Assembly (NCBI GenBank): GCA_023238725.1 | Contig: CM041553.1 | Coordinates: 13,513,001 to 13,577,000, forward strand | Origin: Scortum barcoo | Taxonomy: Eukaryota > Chordata > Actinopteri > Centrarchiformes > Terapontidae | Reading direction: 5' to 3' | DNA: 64,000 nucleotides | In this document: positions 11,725-24,037 of the stretch, piece by piece | Position numbering within the stretch: the stretch's first letter is position 1 | Layout: each line of letters begins with the position of its first letter | The notes under the pieces: model-generated | Seen by the model: only the letters and a program-made list of their open reading frames with translations | Databases searched by the model: none | What the model was told of the DNA's origin: nothing | Made by a program: the position numbers and the translations under genes

Positions 11725-12135
11725 ATTCACTTAAGCCACAGCTAGCAGGTATTTATCTTAGCTTAGCACAAAACTAAAGGCCAGCTGACCTTGCTCTGTC
11801 CAAAAAAATCATTTGTTTGGTGTTGCAGGAGTTACCAGGTGGGAAGGTTTCTCTCACTGGTGTACAGAAATTGTTCCAACAAGAAACTCCCTGTTAAAAC
11901 CACTACCTGCTTTTTTATACTAACAATTTTGTTAAACAGATACGACGTGTTCAGTAGTGAACTTTAGAGGTGCTGGCAGACAGGTTCTTTAAACTTTAAA
12001 CTAGACTCAGGCTATTTTTTTCCCCCTGCTTCCAGTCTTTATGCTAAGCTAGGCTAATCACCTCCTGATCCCAAGTTACCGCCTCAATCTTCTCATCCTA
12101 ATAAGCATATTGTTGAGCTGTCTCTTTAAACCAAC
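11725..12135 (-). repeat. Dispersed teleost repeat, family 2 (minus orientation)
   Basis: Reverse-strand signals: tttaaagagacagctcaaca, gatgagaagattgaggcggt, tagcctagcttagcataaag and actggaagcaggggg. These resemble the copy at 16.3 kb in the opposite orientation and a repeat I know to be abundant in teleosts. Confidence 0.6.
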
Positions 12136-12684
12136 ATGGGTTGGTTTAGAAGAAGTCCTAGAAATATAAAAAAAACATTGTAGTTCCATGACAACACAGA
12201 AAATGTCCTTTGCTGAAGACTGTCTGACACAGTTAAAAAACCTTTGGGAGATTTTCAGCTGCTATATCCAATGGCAAGAATGAAACGTGAAGCTCAAATT
12301 AAATCATTACTGATGATTGTTTGTAAAGGCTTTATGCTAATATTATACCCTGCAAATGTTTTTTTTTTCATGTTTCCTCTTGCTTGTATGTTAGTTACTC
12401 TACTATAAGTTGCAGTAAATCATTAAAGAACACCATTTTAAAAGACAGATTATTATTCCTAAAAAGTGAAAGACAGACACAGATGAGGACTAAGTGTTTT
12501 CCCGAGGCTGGGAGTGCGATCTCAGGGTCGGAAATAACTGCTGGCAGCCTCAGAGGTAGAGCCTTTGAAGCCTTAACTATTACCAGCGCTGATCAGAGTG
12601 CAATCAGTTGTATTAAGCTCAGAGGCGGAGTTCATGTCTGGACGCCTGGTGGTCCGCTCACTATGCACAATCTGAAGCGCAAAC

Positions 12685-12719
<35 letters not shown>

Positions 12720-15700
12720 TGCCTTAACACTACATCTGTCTGATGAATGAACATCAGCTGTTAAAAAAGTCTTTTGTCATGTGTTAACCTTCCTGCAGCT
12801 TCACTGAGGGCCCAGATCAAACTGATTATACCCATCCTCACCAAGGCCAACATTATTCTGCTTGTTTAGTCAGTTTACAGCAAACCAGACTTTCCTGTTC
12901 CCAATTGACACCTCTATTTGTCTGACCCCAAAACAATAAATGTCACATATTTGGCAGGTTCCTCTGATCCCATTCAACTAATTATGAGATTACTGTGGGT
13001 AGGTGGCCCCGGGGTGCCACAACTGCAGAGGAGACCATCGCGTAACAGTGCTCAAACTGCAAACCACACAGTTTTTAGATTAAACCAGTCATACTTTTAG
13101 AAATATGTAATTGTATGAGGTGCTGGAGAAAGTGTGGTTAAGGGTTACTGAAAAATGAAAATTGGTGTGTGTAAAGGTTTTGTCTCAGTTCATTTTCAAC
13201 TGTGTCTTTCACCCCTCTCTCTATAGACACACATTCAGCTCCATGCACGCTATGCATGGTCTGCCTTGAATTAGTGCCAAACCTTACTCCGTATCTGTCA
13301 TAAATGATACAATTAAATTTAATCCGGCCTGCCAAAGAGGAAAGGGAAAAAAAAAGAAAGTGGCCGTCAACAGTAAAACTGAATGATAAACGCTGTCGGT
13401 GCTAGCGCAGTGTGTGGCAAGTGCAGTGGGCTGATCAGAGAGCTGTGCTGTGCGAGCCTCCATCTGCCAGCATGGACTTTGGTGGGAGTAGATCAACATT
13501 TCTGCAGAGCCTCCTCCTCCTCTTTTGACCACATTAGAGGTGTAACACATTGGTGGTCTTTGATTCCTCAACTTGAAAAGGGATGCCTCACAAAGGGATC
13601 AGATGTCATTTGCTTATAGCCTCATCCCCACCCCCACCTGCTCAAAAAATATAACATATCCGTCACAAATGATGAGGATAGAGCAACTCCCCTGATGTGA
13701 AAATAAGATTCCTGGAACAATGTTGGTGGTCAATCATATAGGCCTTACAGACAACCCTTCTGCTCTTATTAAAATGCACTTTTTCATATGTAATAGTGAC
13801 ATGTGGTTGTACTGCATGACAATTCAGATTTCCTTGAAGGATATTTGTTTTCCAGATTTTGCCTGCAGAGATTAAAAAAGACCACCAGTACACTGGAAAG
13901 TTAAATTTAACTTTAATTTTACTCTCACCGATTATCATTTTTGTGGTAAACTGCCACTAATGGCTAAATTTGAATTTCAATGTCAAAATTTCACAAGTGT
14001 ATTTTTTGTGTAGAGTGGCGTCACTGAAATGTTCACACTTAAGAAGACTTTGCCCAAAAGGTTTATTAATAATTAATTAATAGAAATGATACAATAAGAT
14101 AAGTAAAATGTCAACGTTTAAACCACACTGTGGAAGAAATGACTTCCTGCAAAGGAGCTGCCTGCAGCAGGAAACCAGTAACAAATGTACAGTATATTTC
14201 ATGGTATGCATGTTAAACACACTATTCTGCATTCATCTAAGTATATGCATTGTTTCAGGCACACATGAAAAAGTATTAAAGTACATCTGGTTCTAATACA
14301 CAGGCAAGTTTACAGTATGAATCTATGTATGAGTGGATATGTAAAGCAGATATTGGCCTATTCATGTTTTTTTTTCCTATTTCTTGGAGAAATGCAAGAA
14401 GCTGACATCATTCAACACCCCAAAAGGAAAACTATTAAGGTCTATAGTACTTAGTTTATTGTATTTGTAAATAACAACTTGCATGGTTCCTTCAATAATT
14501 AGGAAGCAGCAAATAAAAATCGAAGGTAGGTTGTGTATCATTGTTTTGAAGGCGTTTCTCTAATTTATGAGTGGCTGTGCTGAAAGCTTCATCACCACAG
14601 AGCTACTGAGGTTTTTTAGTTAATGCTTATACCAGGTGACCCCATGATGATGGACAGTTTGGGGTCAGAGTTTGGAGCGGGTATGCAAAGGAGTCGCCCA
14701 GGTGTGAGGGGTCAAAGATTAAAGGTCGGGCATGAGGTCAGCAGACGGGACACCTGTGAGGGCCTGATGAGGGCAGCAGGGACGACTGCACCAGGAGGAC
14801 AACCTAACAGATTCGAGGAGAAAATGTGGAGGAAATCTCACTCCATTTATCACAGTGATGTTGGTGAACCTTCGTTTTAGTCCTGTGTCTCACTTTGATC
14901 CTGCTCGTGATCTTTCAAGTGCAGGAACATTTACACATGTACACATTTACTCGTGTCACGTATATCAAGAATCTCTCGTATCGAGTCCCGATGATGCCAT
15001 TGAATTAGGTCAAGTGAGGAGATATCTGTCTGACTTACAACAATAAAATCCTCCAGACAGATGATAAAGCTGTCCCCTGGCAAGACCAAAACCGACAATC
15101 ACTTTATCACAACATTTGCTCACTACAACTTCACAAATGTGAGGATTTTTTTATGCCGTATGTCTTTGTAAATTGTGCATTGGTGTGTATTTTTCACCAT
15201 TCTGTAAACAAGTTGTAGTGTAGTGGGTTTGAAGTATAAATGCTAAATGGCATTGAAAATACATGTGTTGCCTTCACCATGACAATTCGAAACACAAGAC
15301 TGAAGCCTGCTATTAGCACTAAATTGATTGACAGGCCTTGTATGAGGCAGACATACAACAAAAAATTGGTAATTAATGTTTTCTGACACTGTGAAGGCTT
15401 TGTTTACATCTGCAATGTTTGTCAACACATGAAAACTGGCATGTATTTTCCTGTATGATCAGGCTGGTTTTTACATTTTCTTTTTTTTTTTCAAAGTCAC
15501 AGTTTCTGCAGTTTCATTTGAACATGCCCACGATTTTCACTGTTACAAAATTGCAGACTGGGCCTTTAATGCCTTCCTCCCTTGCCTCCCAGTCCGTTTG
15601 TGTTTAAACCCTCTTCCTGTCACCACTTTGCCATGCTTGTTAGGCTATAGCTAATCTGGAAGTACACAGTGTACAGAGAGGCAGTGCAGCCATTAGACAC

Positions 15701-16296
15701 AGAGCTTTGGAGAGATTAAGATGCACACAGTACACCACCACCACAGGCTGTCCCTGTACCAAAACGGGGATTAGAGCTTTGGCAAATGGCAAGGCAGCAC
15801 CACAGAAGAAGACTTAACCATCAAAAGACACCAGAGCATCGCCAAAGAAAATGATACACCAGATGTGTTTTTACCTTATGTGGCACTGATGAGAATGAAT
15901 GGGCAATATTTTCTGAGAGGGAATAAGCAATATTTCTTGCACAGTTCAATATTTCACTGACGAGAGGGGCATGTTTACTCTGTAATCCTTCATTTCTGGA
16001 ATAACACTGACTTGTTTTATTTATGATTCATTTTGTAGAGTGCGCTCTGACGCTGGAGTTAGAGTTATGGGGGTGCATTTGTATGATTGTGTGGGTTTGA
16101 CTGAGAGGCCGCGTACTGTTGCAATTTGTTGTGATAGCAGAGCCATAAATGATCAGGGTTTTTGGTTTCTAAGCCTCGCTTTGCCTTTTTTTTTTGTTTT
16201 ACAGCAAATGTTGATTCATTAGACAAGTTTAGGAAAGGGTCTTATTTTAATTTTGAATGTTGACTCATTAAAAAGCTTTATGTAATTAAGCTTCAA
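12136..16296. other. Intergenic, no gene recognised
   Basis: Short open frames only. One CA microsatellite at 12688. No splice-consistent coding segment identified. Confidence 0.6.
12688..12715. repeat. CA microsatellite
   Basis: About 14 CA units. Confidence 0.95.
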
Positions 16297-16510
16297 ACCT
16301 TAAAGAAACAGTCCAGCATTTCGGCAAATACAGTTATTTGCTTTCTTGCAGCAAGTTTGTTCCTCTGAAGGTTCATCTTTGTGTTTGTATATTAAGTATG
16401 GAGCTAAAGCCCGGAGGTTATTAATTTGTCTTAGCTGGAAGCAGAGAGAAACAGCTAGCCTGGCTCTGTCAAAAGAGTCGACAACCACTGTGTAACTTAT
16501 ACTTAAAGCA
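16297..16510 (+). repeat. Dispersed teleost repeat, family 2 (plus orientation)
   Basis: Contains aaagaaacagtccagcattt, cggcaaatacagttatttgc, tttcttgc, tggaagcagagagaaacagc and tagcctggctctgtcaaaag, a typical order for this family. Confidence 0.65.
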
Positions 16511-16554
16511 CGCATGTTTACCATATAATGCTTGCTCATAAGGACCTACAGCTG

Positions 16555-16690
16555 TAGTTACAATTACAATTCCTCCTCCAACATGAATGAACCACATTTC
16601 ATAGCAATCTATCGAGTCGTTGTTGAGATAGTTCAGTCTAAACCAAAGTGGATGCCCCACAGGCCAACATTGCCATCATAACTGATGGCA
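16555..16690 (+). repeat. Dispersed teleost repeat, family 4 fragment
   Basis: Contains ccacatttcatagcaatcta, tcgagtcgttgttgagatag, ttcagtctaaaccaaagtgg and caggccaacattgccatcat. It matches a common fish repeat end and lies right after the family 2 copy. Confidence 0.55.
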
Positions 16691-17356
16691 ACACCAGGAC
16701 CTCTGGTTCTCAATGATTAAGACAGTGTGTCTTGTTTGATTGATCCAGAAATGAAAAAACGTCAATTTGCGGTTTGATAGGGAGTTTTGTGTTGGAACTT
16801 TTTTTGTTGAACAAGGGCCGGGTATGGTGACTTCCCACAGTCGACATTGTGAGGAGGAGCTACTGTACAATGCAGTCTGCAGGACAACATACTGTCAATA
16901 TGAAAAAGTTACACCACATAACTTCCCCTAAAAACACAATTTAAATTTTGAATGTGAATTAAACAAAATTGATATCGAATATGCAACTCTTAAACCCTCC
17001 TTTTCCAAATGTGTAGGAGATCCCACAGTGGGCTTGCCACAGCAGCAGATAAAGAGAAAAGGCCCTCTTTAAAGCCAGTGTTCGGTTTGTTCTTTGTGGG
17101 CTACTGTATAAACATGACAAGCTCTGTGGAAGAGGACTCGCTCCTTATGTAGACCTGAAGTGCTCAATGATTCTTACTCTAGGTGGTTATACACTAATTA
17201 AAATATTATTTTTAATACACTCCTAAATCAAATTATTCAATTTTACGCTACAGGGTCTTTTATTTTTAAATAATACTTTAGATATAAGCTTTGGTGGTCC
17301 TGAAAGGTCTGCATTTGTCTCCATGCATGTGTGTTCATGCATGATCCTCTCTCTAA

Positions 17357-17386
17357 GTGTGTGTGTGTGTATGTGTGTGTGTGTGC
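17357..17386. repeat. TG microsatellite (one interruption)
   Basis: GT units with a single AT interruption. Confidence 0.9.
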
Positions 17387-20300
17387 TATCACTTGTGTAA
17401 GACCCCAACCTCTTTGCTAGTGGTGTGTGATAAACAGTTTGGCCCACACAGCGCAGCAGAAACGGGCCGTGCCTGTACAGATAACAAGGCGGCAGGCATC
17501 TGGCAGAGTTCACTGGCCTGGACACACAGACACATGGACAGAGGGCTGATGCAAGCTATGGCCCCACTTCAGTCAGACGAAACCACATCTTTGCAAGCAC
17601 ATAAAGCCAACTGTGCTTTACTTTCTTTTCTTTCGCCGTTCCTTCTTCTCTTTCTCGTAAGGCAGAGACTTCCTGGAGAGAAGCTGGTGTTTGAAGAGCA
17701 AATATGTACGAGGACGTGGTCATCAGAATGTGCATATTAGTTAGAAAGGAAGAAAAGATTGTTCTGTGTAATATCTCTTGTAAGTGAGAGATCCCGAATA
17801 TGACTAGTTCGCTGTGCTGCAGTAGTCAGGTGCCTGTGAATGTCAGCGGACACTTGCGAGACCTTTTTTGGCTTTGCTTGGTGTCTTTGGTTGACGCACG
17901 CTCAACAGAGACACACACAAACACGCACACACAATTTGACCCCGGTGTTAGCTCTAGTGTTAGCAGTAAGGCTGCGGCGGATGTCCCTCTGTTGACTCTG
18001 AATGATGTAAGCTCGAGATGAGCCCTGCAGATTAAGAGTGAAGGCAAACAAAGGGCCCTGCCAAGATGAGCCACAGTGTATACAGATTAATATAACAATA
18101 CAGCCACACGAGCGCTGCCGTAAACCATTTGCATAACTCTTTTTAATGTGTTTCGGAAAATTTCCCTGCTTTGCTTTGAGGGGATACCCCCACATGGAAA
18201 CTTGTACCTAGGTGGTCCATTCCAGCCGACATCAGTTGTTTACCTAGCCCGGCTGAGGATCACAGAGAGGGGAAGCAGACAAAGAGCGATGTGTTGTCTT
18301 TGACAGCCACATGCACATTAGTTATAGATCAGACACACACAGGCAGAAATATGTGATATATATACAAAGTTACACATGCACTGTCAGGACCCTCATGCTA
18401 CTGTGCATACACTCTCACAGTAGCATATTTCACTCATTTCACACTTCAATTTTTGTGACAAATGTTTTGTTGTATTTTTTTTCCCTCAGTCAGGAAGCCA
18501 CCACAAGTGAACAGGAATATATTTTATGTCACTGGCCCTCCAACTGCGGGACAGACCCCTTCAGAGGAGTGAGTGAAAGTTGAATAACTGTGATTTATGT
18601 GGTCACAATAAGAGCAAACATGTGTTGTGCCTAGCAAGGATATTAAGATTCAGATGAGTAAAATTTACTCAGAAAGCAAAACTACACGTTACTACAAGGT
18701 GAATAGATTTTAACAGGGAGGAAAAGAAAAACAGGTGATGTTCACAAAATCCAAAACATGTGTTGTGTCACAGTTCAGATTCATTCAGAATTCAGATACT
18801 TGCATAGTGTGTGAATTTTAACAGGGTATAGTCTCAAACTGTACAACCCTGTTGTACATCCACAGAAAATGACAATGGCAACATTATCATCATCAACATT
18901 TCACCCACCAAAGTATCTGCTATTCAATTTTTTACAAATAAATAAAAATGAGCGTGCTTTTACTTTTGCTTGCTTGTGCGCAGTGTTCACCTTAGCAATC
19001 ACAACTGGTACAGACTCCTCATTGTCTTGGGTTGGCGGTCCCTCCTCTTCTGCTATGTAGCCAAGATGGCAGTGTTTTGATATTTATTTGTACACCATCT
19101 GAGTATGCTTAGTGCACTGCACAGTGTTAATGCACTTATGCAATCAAAATAGCAATGAAGAATCTTCCTGCTTATTCACTGTCAATATAGATGTAGCAGT
19201 ATCTTTTATCTTTTGAGTCTAATTATGGTTTGGTCAGTTTTTAGCTTTTGCAAACCCAACTTCAGATAATGTTAAATTTATACATTAAGCCTTGTTTAAC
19301 CTAAGCACTCTATAGATTATTTTTGCGTTATTTTGTTGCTTTATTCATTTTGTTTTCTCCACACCCCCCAGATTTTATTTTTCATTTTAAAAACTTCAAA
19401 TCTTCACATACAACTGATGGCACTGACTCAAGTGACATCACTTGGGGCAATCAGAATTTGCACATCTCCCTCTGAAGCCAAAAAAGGCTTCATACAACTT
19501 TTATACCATATTAGTATTAGCATAGTACTCTGTAAACAGACTTTAATATGTAAAATCAATGGAGTTCCCCTTTAAAATAAATCATGGTCACATTTAGCTC
19601 CTTCTGCAGCAGAAGACATCACGCTCATTCCCCTCATTTCTAACCACCTACCCTCACCCCCGTCAGTCTTACCTGTCGCCCAACACTCTGCTCTCTGCCC
19701 TCTGTGGGGGTTTAGCATCATGTGTTAACATGACAGATTGAGCCCCAGTGGGATCCTTAATTGCATCATTTCATGGATGCGAGTCAGTGCTGTGGCTCGG
19801 GAGAGTAAACAAGCTCTGAATCCAGGAGCAGAGAGAGGGGAAAGAGAGGGGGAGTGATGGAATGAAGAGTGGATGGAAAGGTGAACTGAGAGGAGCGTGA
19901 GGGTGAATGCGAGAGCTGGTAGAAAGGAGAAAAGAGGAAGTGCTTCAGGATGAGAAACTGGTGAAAATAACTGAGGCATTGAGATGAACTGAGGAGGTGT
20001 GAAATATGAGATAGTGGAGGTGTGAAGAAGGGGGGAAAAAATCTTTTAGCTAATAACAAAAACGGACAAAAATCCACAGCCTTGCATAATACCACCCAAA
20101 CCTCCTCCAAGGTGGTCGGAGAGTGAGGTTTGTTTTGTTATGTGATAAGCCGAGAGTTAAGTGAGGCAGAAGGAAAAGGCAGCAGCAGCAGAAGCAGGCT
20201 GGTCGGAAAGTGTGTCTTCATTAGTAAGCGATCGGGGCCAGGGAATATGAGATTTCAGCTGCCTTGGTCGTGCGTTTCAGCAGTAGTACTCACTGAGTCA

Positions 20301-21532
20301 GCCCAGAGTAAACACATGAGGTCACAGAATACACTACGCAATTAGGGGTGTGACAAAACCAGATATACAACCGGGGGGATTGACATGCACGCAGAAAAAA
20401 GACACGCAGGTACAGACTTGCTGAAACAACCACCACAAATGTTTACACAGTCCGGATCCAATATTCTCACATAAATCAATATGCTGGAGCCTGGAGGGGC
20501 CACAATTTATATCCAAAATCACAAGAGACCGGTGCCAATGTGGACAAACACAGATGTTAACACACAACATCAATCAGTGCTGCTCCCCAGCTAGGATCCG
20601 TCGAGGACAAGACATCATGTGTTGACACGTGACATCAGACTCAGCCAAATGTGCAATATACGCTACATTCAACAGGGATTTCCACCATTTCGTGGTAAGG
20701 CGGTAATGCACAGTTAGATCACAGTGGAAACAGTTATTCATGCCGCAGGGAGAGACAAACAAGACTTGAAGGGATGTCACAATAATGGTGAATGTCAGGA
20801 GACATGTCCAGAAGTAATTTTGTGGGTGGACATGGGTGGTGTGAGGAAAATCACAATAATGGATTGTAATGTGGGGTTGATAAAGAAGCAGCACCAGACA
20901 ACGGGGAAGACTCTCTTTTCTTTGTTTGGGTAGTTTAAGGAAATACCTTAAAACCCAGTGGTCTGCATTTCAAATGTTAGTCTTTCTTCAAGCAACTGAG
21001 CCATTTTGTGTTAATTTAGATCATTCGTATTACATTATAGCTATAAAACCCTGAAAAGGCTATTAAGCAATTAGGTCATTAAAACACATATTTCACACAG
21101 ACTTCAGACTTTCCATGTGTGCCTGCGTAGATTTATATACATTTTTTCCAATGCATAAGTCACCATACTGTACCTGCACTGGCACTGTGTTGTGTTTTAC
21201 CTCCGCGTACACACTGTAGTTTGTACTTAAACACCTCAAAGTCACAAGTGCACCCAAATATTCACTTAATGCATATTTTTAAAGAATACAGTCCACTCAT
21301 ACGCAAATAGTACTACACCTGGATAGGACTGCCATTACAAAAAGGTGCTAATACTGGGACCTAAACATGAACTCAGCAAGGTATTTTTACAGAGTATCAG
21401 ATACAGATTTCTGTTGAAGATATGGTGATGGTCAAGTTTAAAGTAAAAAGAAAACTTGTCCAGTTTTGTATTTTTGCCATCCTTCCTATTGATAGGAAGA
21501 TTGTACTATCCAAGTTAATTGCTAGGGCAAAT

Positions 21533-21650
21533 AATTATAATTATAATAATTAATTATTATTAATTATTATTATCATAATTATTATATTGTACTACTTATG
21601 ATTATAGTTTTATTATGATATTATGATGATTATGATTATTATAGCTCTAA
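21533..21650. repeat. AT-rich, partly palindromic block
   Basis: Nearly pure A/T built from TAAT, TTAT and TGAT units (aattataattataataatta, attattattatcataattat). It can fold into several overlapping hairpins. Confidence 0.7.
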
Positions 21651-22273
21651 TTGAGTGCATGTACTATTAGTTTTACCTCCAAATAAAGTAAAAGTGTTGT
21701 GAAGTAGCTATATTGGGCTATTTATTTTCTCCGTACACAATGTTAGGTGACTCACAGTTGAAGCACATCAAAGACTGGAGGGACAAGAAAATCTCCTTGT
21801 TGAATCATCTGTACAAAAGATAAACACATGTGTTTTGATAAAACGTCAAAGTCAGAAGCCCGCATGCATAAAAACACAATGTGAGAAGCTAGCTACGACT
21901 CCCACGTCTGCATTTACGCAAGAAACATCCAACTGGCTGAAGCAAAAAATTATTCTGTTGAGAAAATGCAATAAAATCTGCTTAAATCAGATCACTTAAA
22001 GATTCCAGATTCCAGTCCAGATAGGCACGGATGTCTCATATGCCATCCATCCATCACATACATGCGCGACCTACCTATTATCTTTAGTTATATATTTTAT
22101 TTAGTTGTATTACTTATATTTAAGGTCTACATTGTATTTTATTAGTTTATTATTTGTTTTAGTTCTATATCTGTTTTTCTTTTTTCATGTGTGGTCTTTC
22201 GCATTGTTTAGGGAGCCAGAGACTGTCAGTGACTGCTCCATATAATTGTTGTATTACACATGATAATATATTC

Positions 22274-22274
<1 letters not shown>

Positions 22275-22321
<47 letters not shown>
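22275..22321. repeat. GATA tetranucleotide microsatellite
   Basis: About 11.5 perfect AGAT units in a row. Confidence 0.97.
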
Positions 22322-22796
22322 AAGGCATACATACAAGATCCAGATTATTATGTGGTTATTGTTTTTTTCTTGCTTTTCCTGTTTTTTTCCTGCCCCCCCT
22401 ACCCCATTACCCTGTTCAAGTATTGCTTGCGCCGACTCGTTCACTCATGTATACAATATTATAGCATGCACTTCCAACCATCTCAGTCCTACAAATATTT
22501 GGTATACAGGCTCCTCATGTTTATTCAAAGTACTGGGTTACACTGTTTGGAAAAGATAGCCAGACAAGGGCCCTTTGGGAAGGAAAAAGAAAACTATTCC
22601 AAATGAAAAGTAATGATTCATGCCACAGATAGTGTATAAACTCAAATATACGCTGGACCTCGCAGCACCATTGGACAGTTCCACTTTATGCAATTTTGAT
22701 TGGATCTGAACAGTGCATAGACAACTTAGTATTGCATTACTCTAAATATGGCAGTGTGTGCACTTGTGTGTATGTGTGAGTGAGACCAGAGTGAGG

Positions 22797-22805
22797 TGGG
22801 TGGTC
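22797..22805 (+). promoter_or_regulatory. Exact GLI-type 9-mer (TGGGTGGTC)
   Basis: Matches the GLI consensus GACCACCCA on the minus strand with no mismatch. It lies about 3.3 kb past the HHIP stop, beyond the likely 3' UTR. A single 9-mer may be chance. Confidence 0.3.
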
Positions 22806-23797
22806 TCCGCTCACTATCATTATACAACACAAAGCCTCATCGGTATTTTGAGAAGGAAATTAATATTGCCATCAGCAGTGGCTCTTGCGTGCGTGCCTCC
22901 ATGCATGGAGGTGTTTGCGTACTTCCGAAAAACAGAGCAGACAATTTCCACTTCAAATTAGGATTTTTTTTTTTTCCGGGCTGAACTGAGCGATGCCGTG
23001 ACGCTGCATGACGACACAGCAGCCATCTCGGCTCTCTCCTCCAACTGTCAACTCGGCAAGCAGCTTTTCCATTCAAGCCGGGGCGAAGGGAAAACCCTGG
23101 GCCCGGAGCCACGTTGGCCCTAACTTAAACATTTTCTCAACATCCTCCTCTTTAGTCTTGTTACCTGGCTGGAGGACAAACCATCAGTGGAAATGTTGCA
23201 GCTGACTTACTAGAAATGAGACGATTCCCAATGTGGGGCCATGACCAAGAACAGGGATCTTACACATTAATGTGTCTACACTTAAGTTTTAAGTAATGCT
23301 TTATTTTTTAGGTCTGTAATTTCAGAATAATTGCTAATAGTTAATATTGAAAATTGTTAGGGTTTTTTTTTTATTTATCCAATTTTTCTTTATCATATAA
23401 TGAAAGTACTGAGATAGACAGGAAACACCCAACAACAGTCCCCAGCCAAAAAGAAAGAAAGGGCTGGTCACTTCATGGAAGTTGCCTGGTAACCTTGTGA
23501 TGACCACAATGAAATCTGGTATTAATGACAGGGGAAACCACAAATGATTGATACACTTAAAATGACTGTAAATAATGAATAAATATTTACTCAGGTTTTC
23601 AAAGCAAATTTCCACTTTTCCATTAACGACAGTTATACTAAATAACAGAGGAAACTTTCTCAGATTATTAGTGTACAGCTTTACCATAAAGTAAAATTTA
23701 ATGAGTACCAAAAACAAGAGAGACAAATATTTCAGACATGCTATAAATTTTAATAGACATATTGATATTTCTGTAGAGAAACAAAGTTATCCCTAGT

Positions 23798-24037
23798 TTT
23801 ATTTACAATACAGGAATAAAAAAATTGTCACATACAGTACAATGGTAAAAACAACATAGAGAACTTAAATAATTATTTTATTTGTGTAACTACTTAAATA
23901 ATGAAAATGGTTATTCTATTCACACCACGCCGTCTCAGCAGCTACAATGCAACTTTCACATTAAGTGCTAAAAAAAATTATAATTTTCCATTTTACAGCA
24001 TGAATTCCATTTTGACCAGGTAGAGTTGATTTTTATT
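23798..24037 (-). terminator. Candidate HHIP polyadenylation signals
   Basis: Three minus-strand AATAAA motifs (24032-24037, 23877-23882, 23798-23803) lie about 2.0-2.3 kb past the HHIP stop. Any could end the 3' UTR. Transcript data are needed to choose. Confidence 0.35.

Larger units (their letters stand above)
16691..23797. other. Intergenic between HHIP and the nephronectin-like gene
   Basis: Holds the TG tract, AT-rich block, GATA array and GLI-type 9-mer. Open frames look random. A strong minus-strand donor, CAG|GTAAGA, sits at 19671-19666 but follows no convincing exon. Confidence 0.6.

Noticed and set aside
19666..19735. Minus-strand ATG segment ending at a strong donor with the right phase for the nephronectin-like gene
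   Set aside because: The encoded peptide (MLTHDAKPPQRAESRVLGD) is hydrophilic and cannot be a signal peptide.
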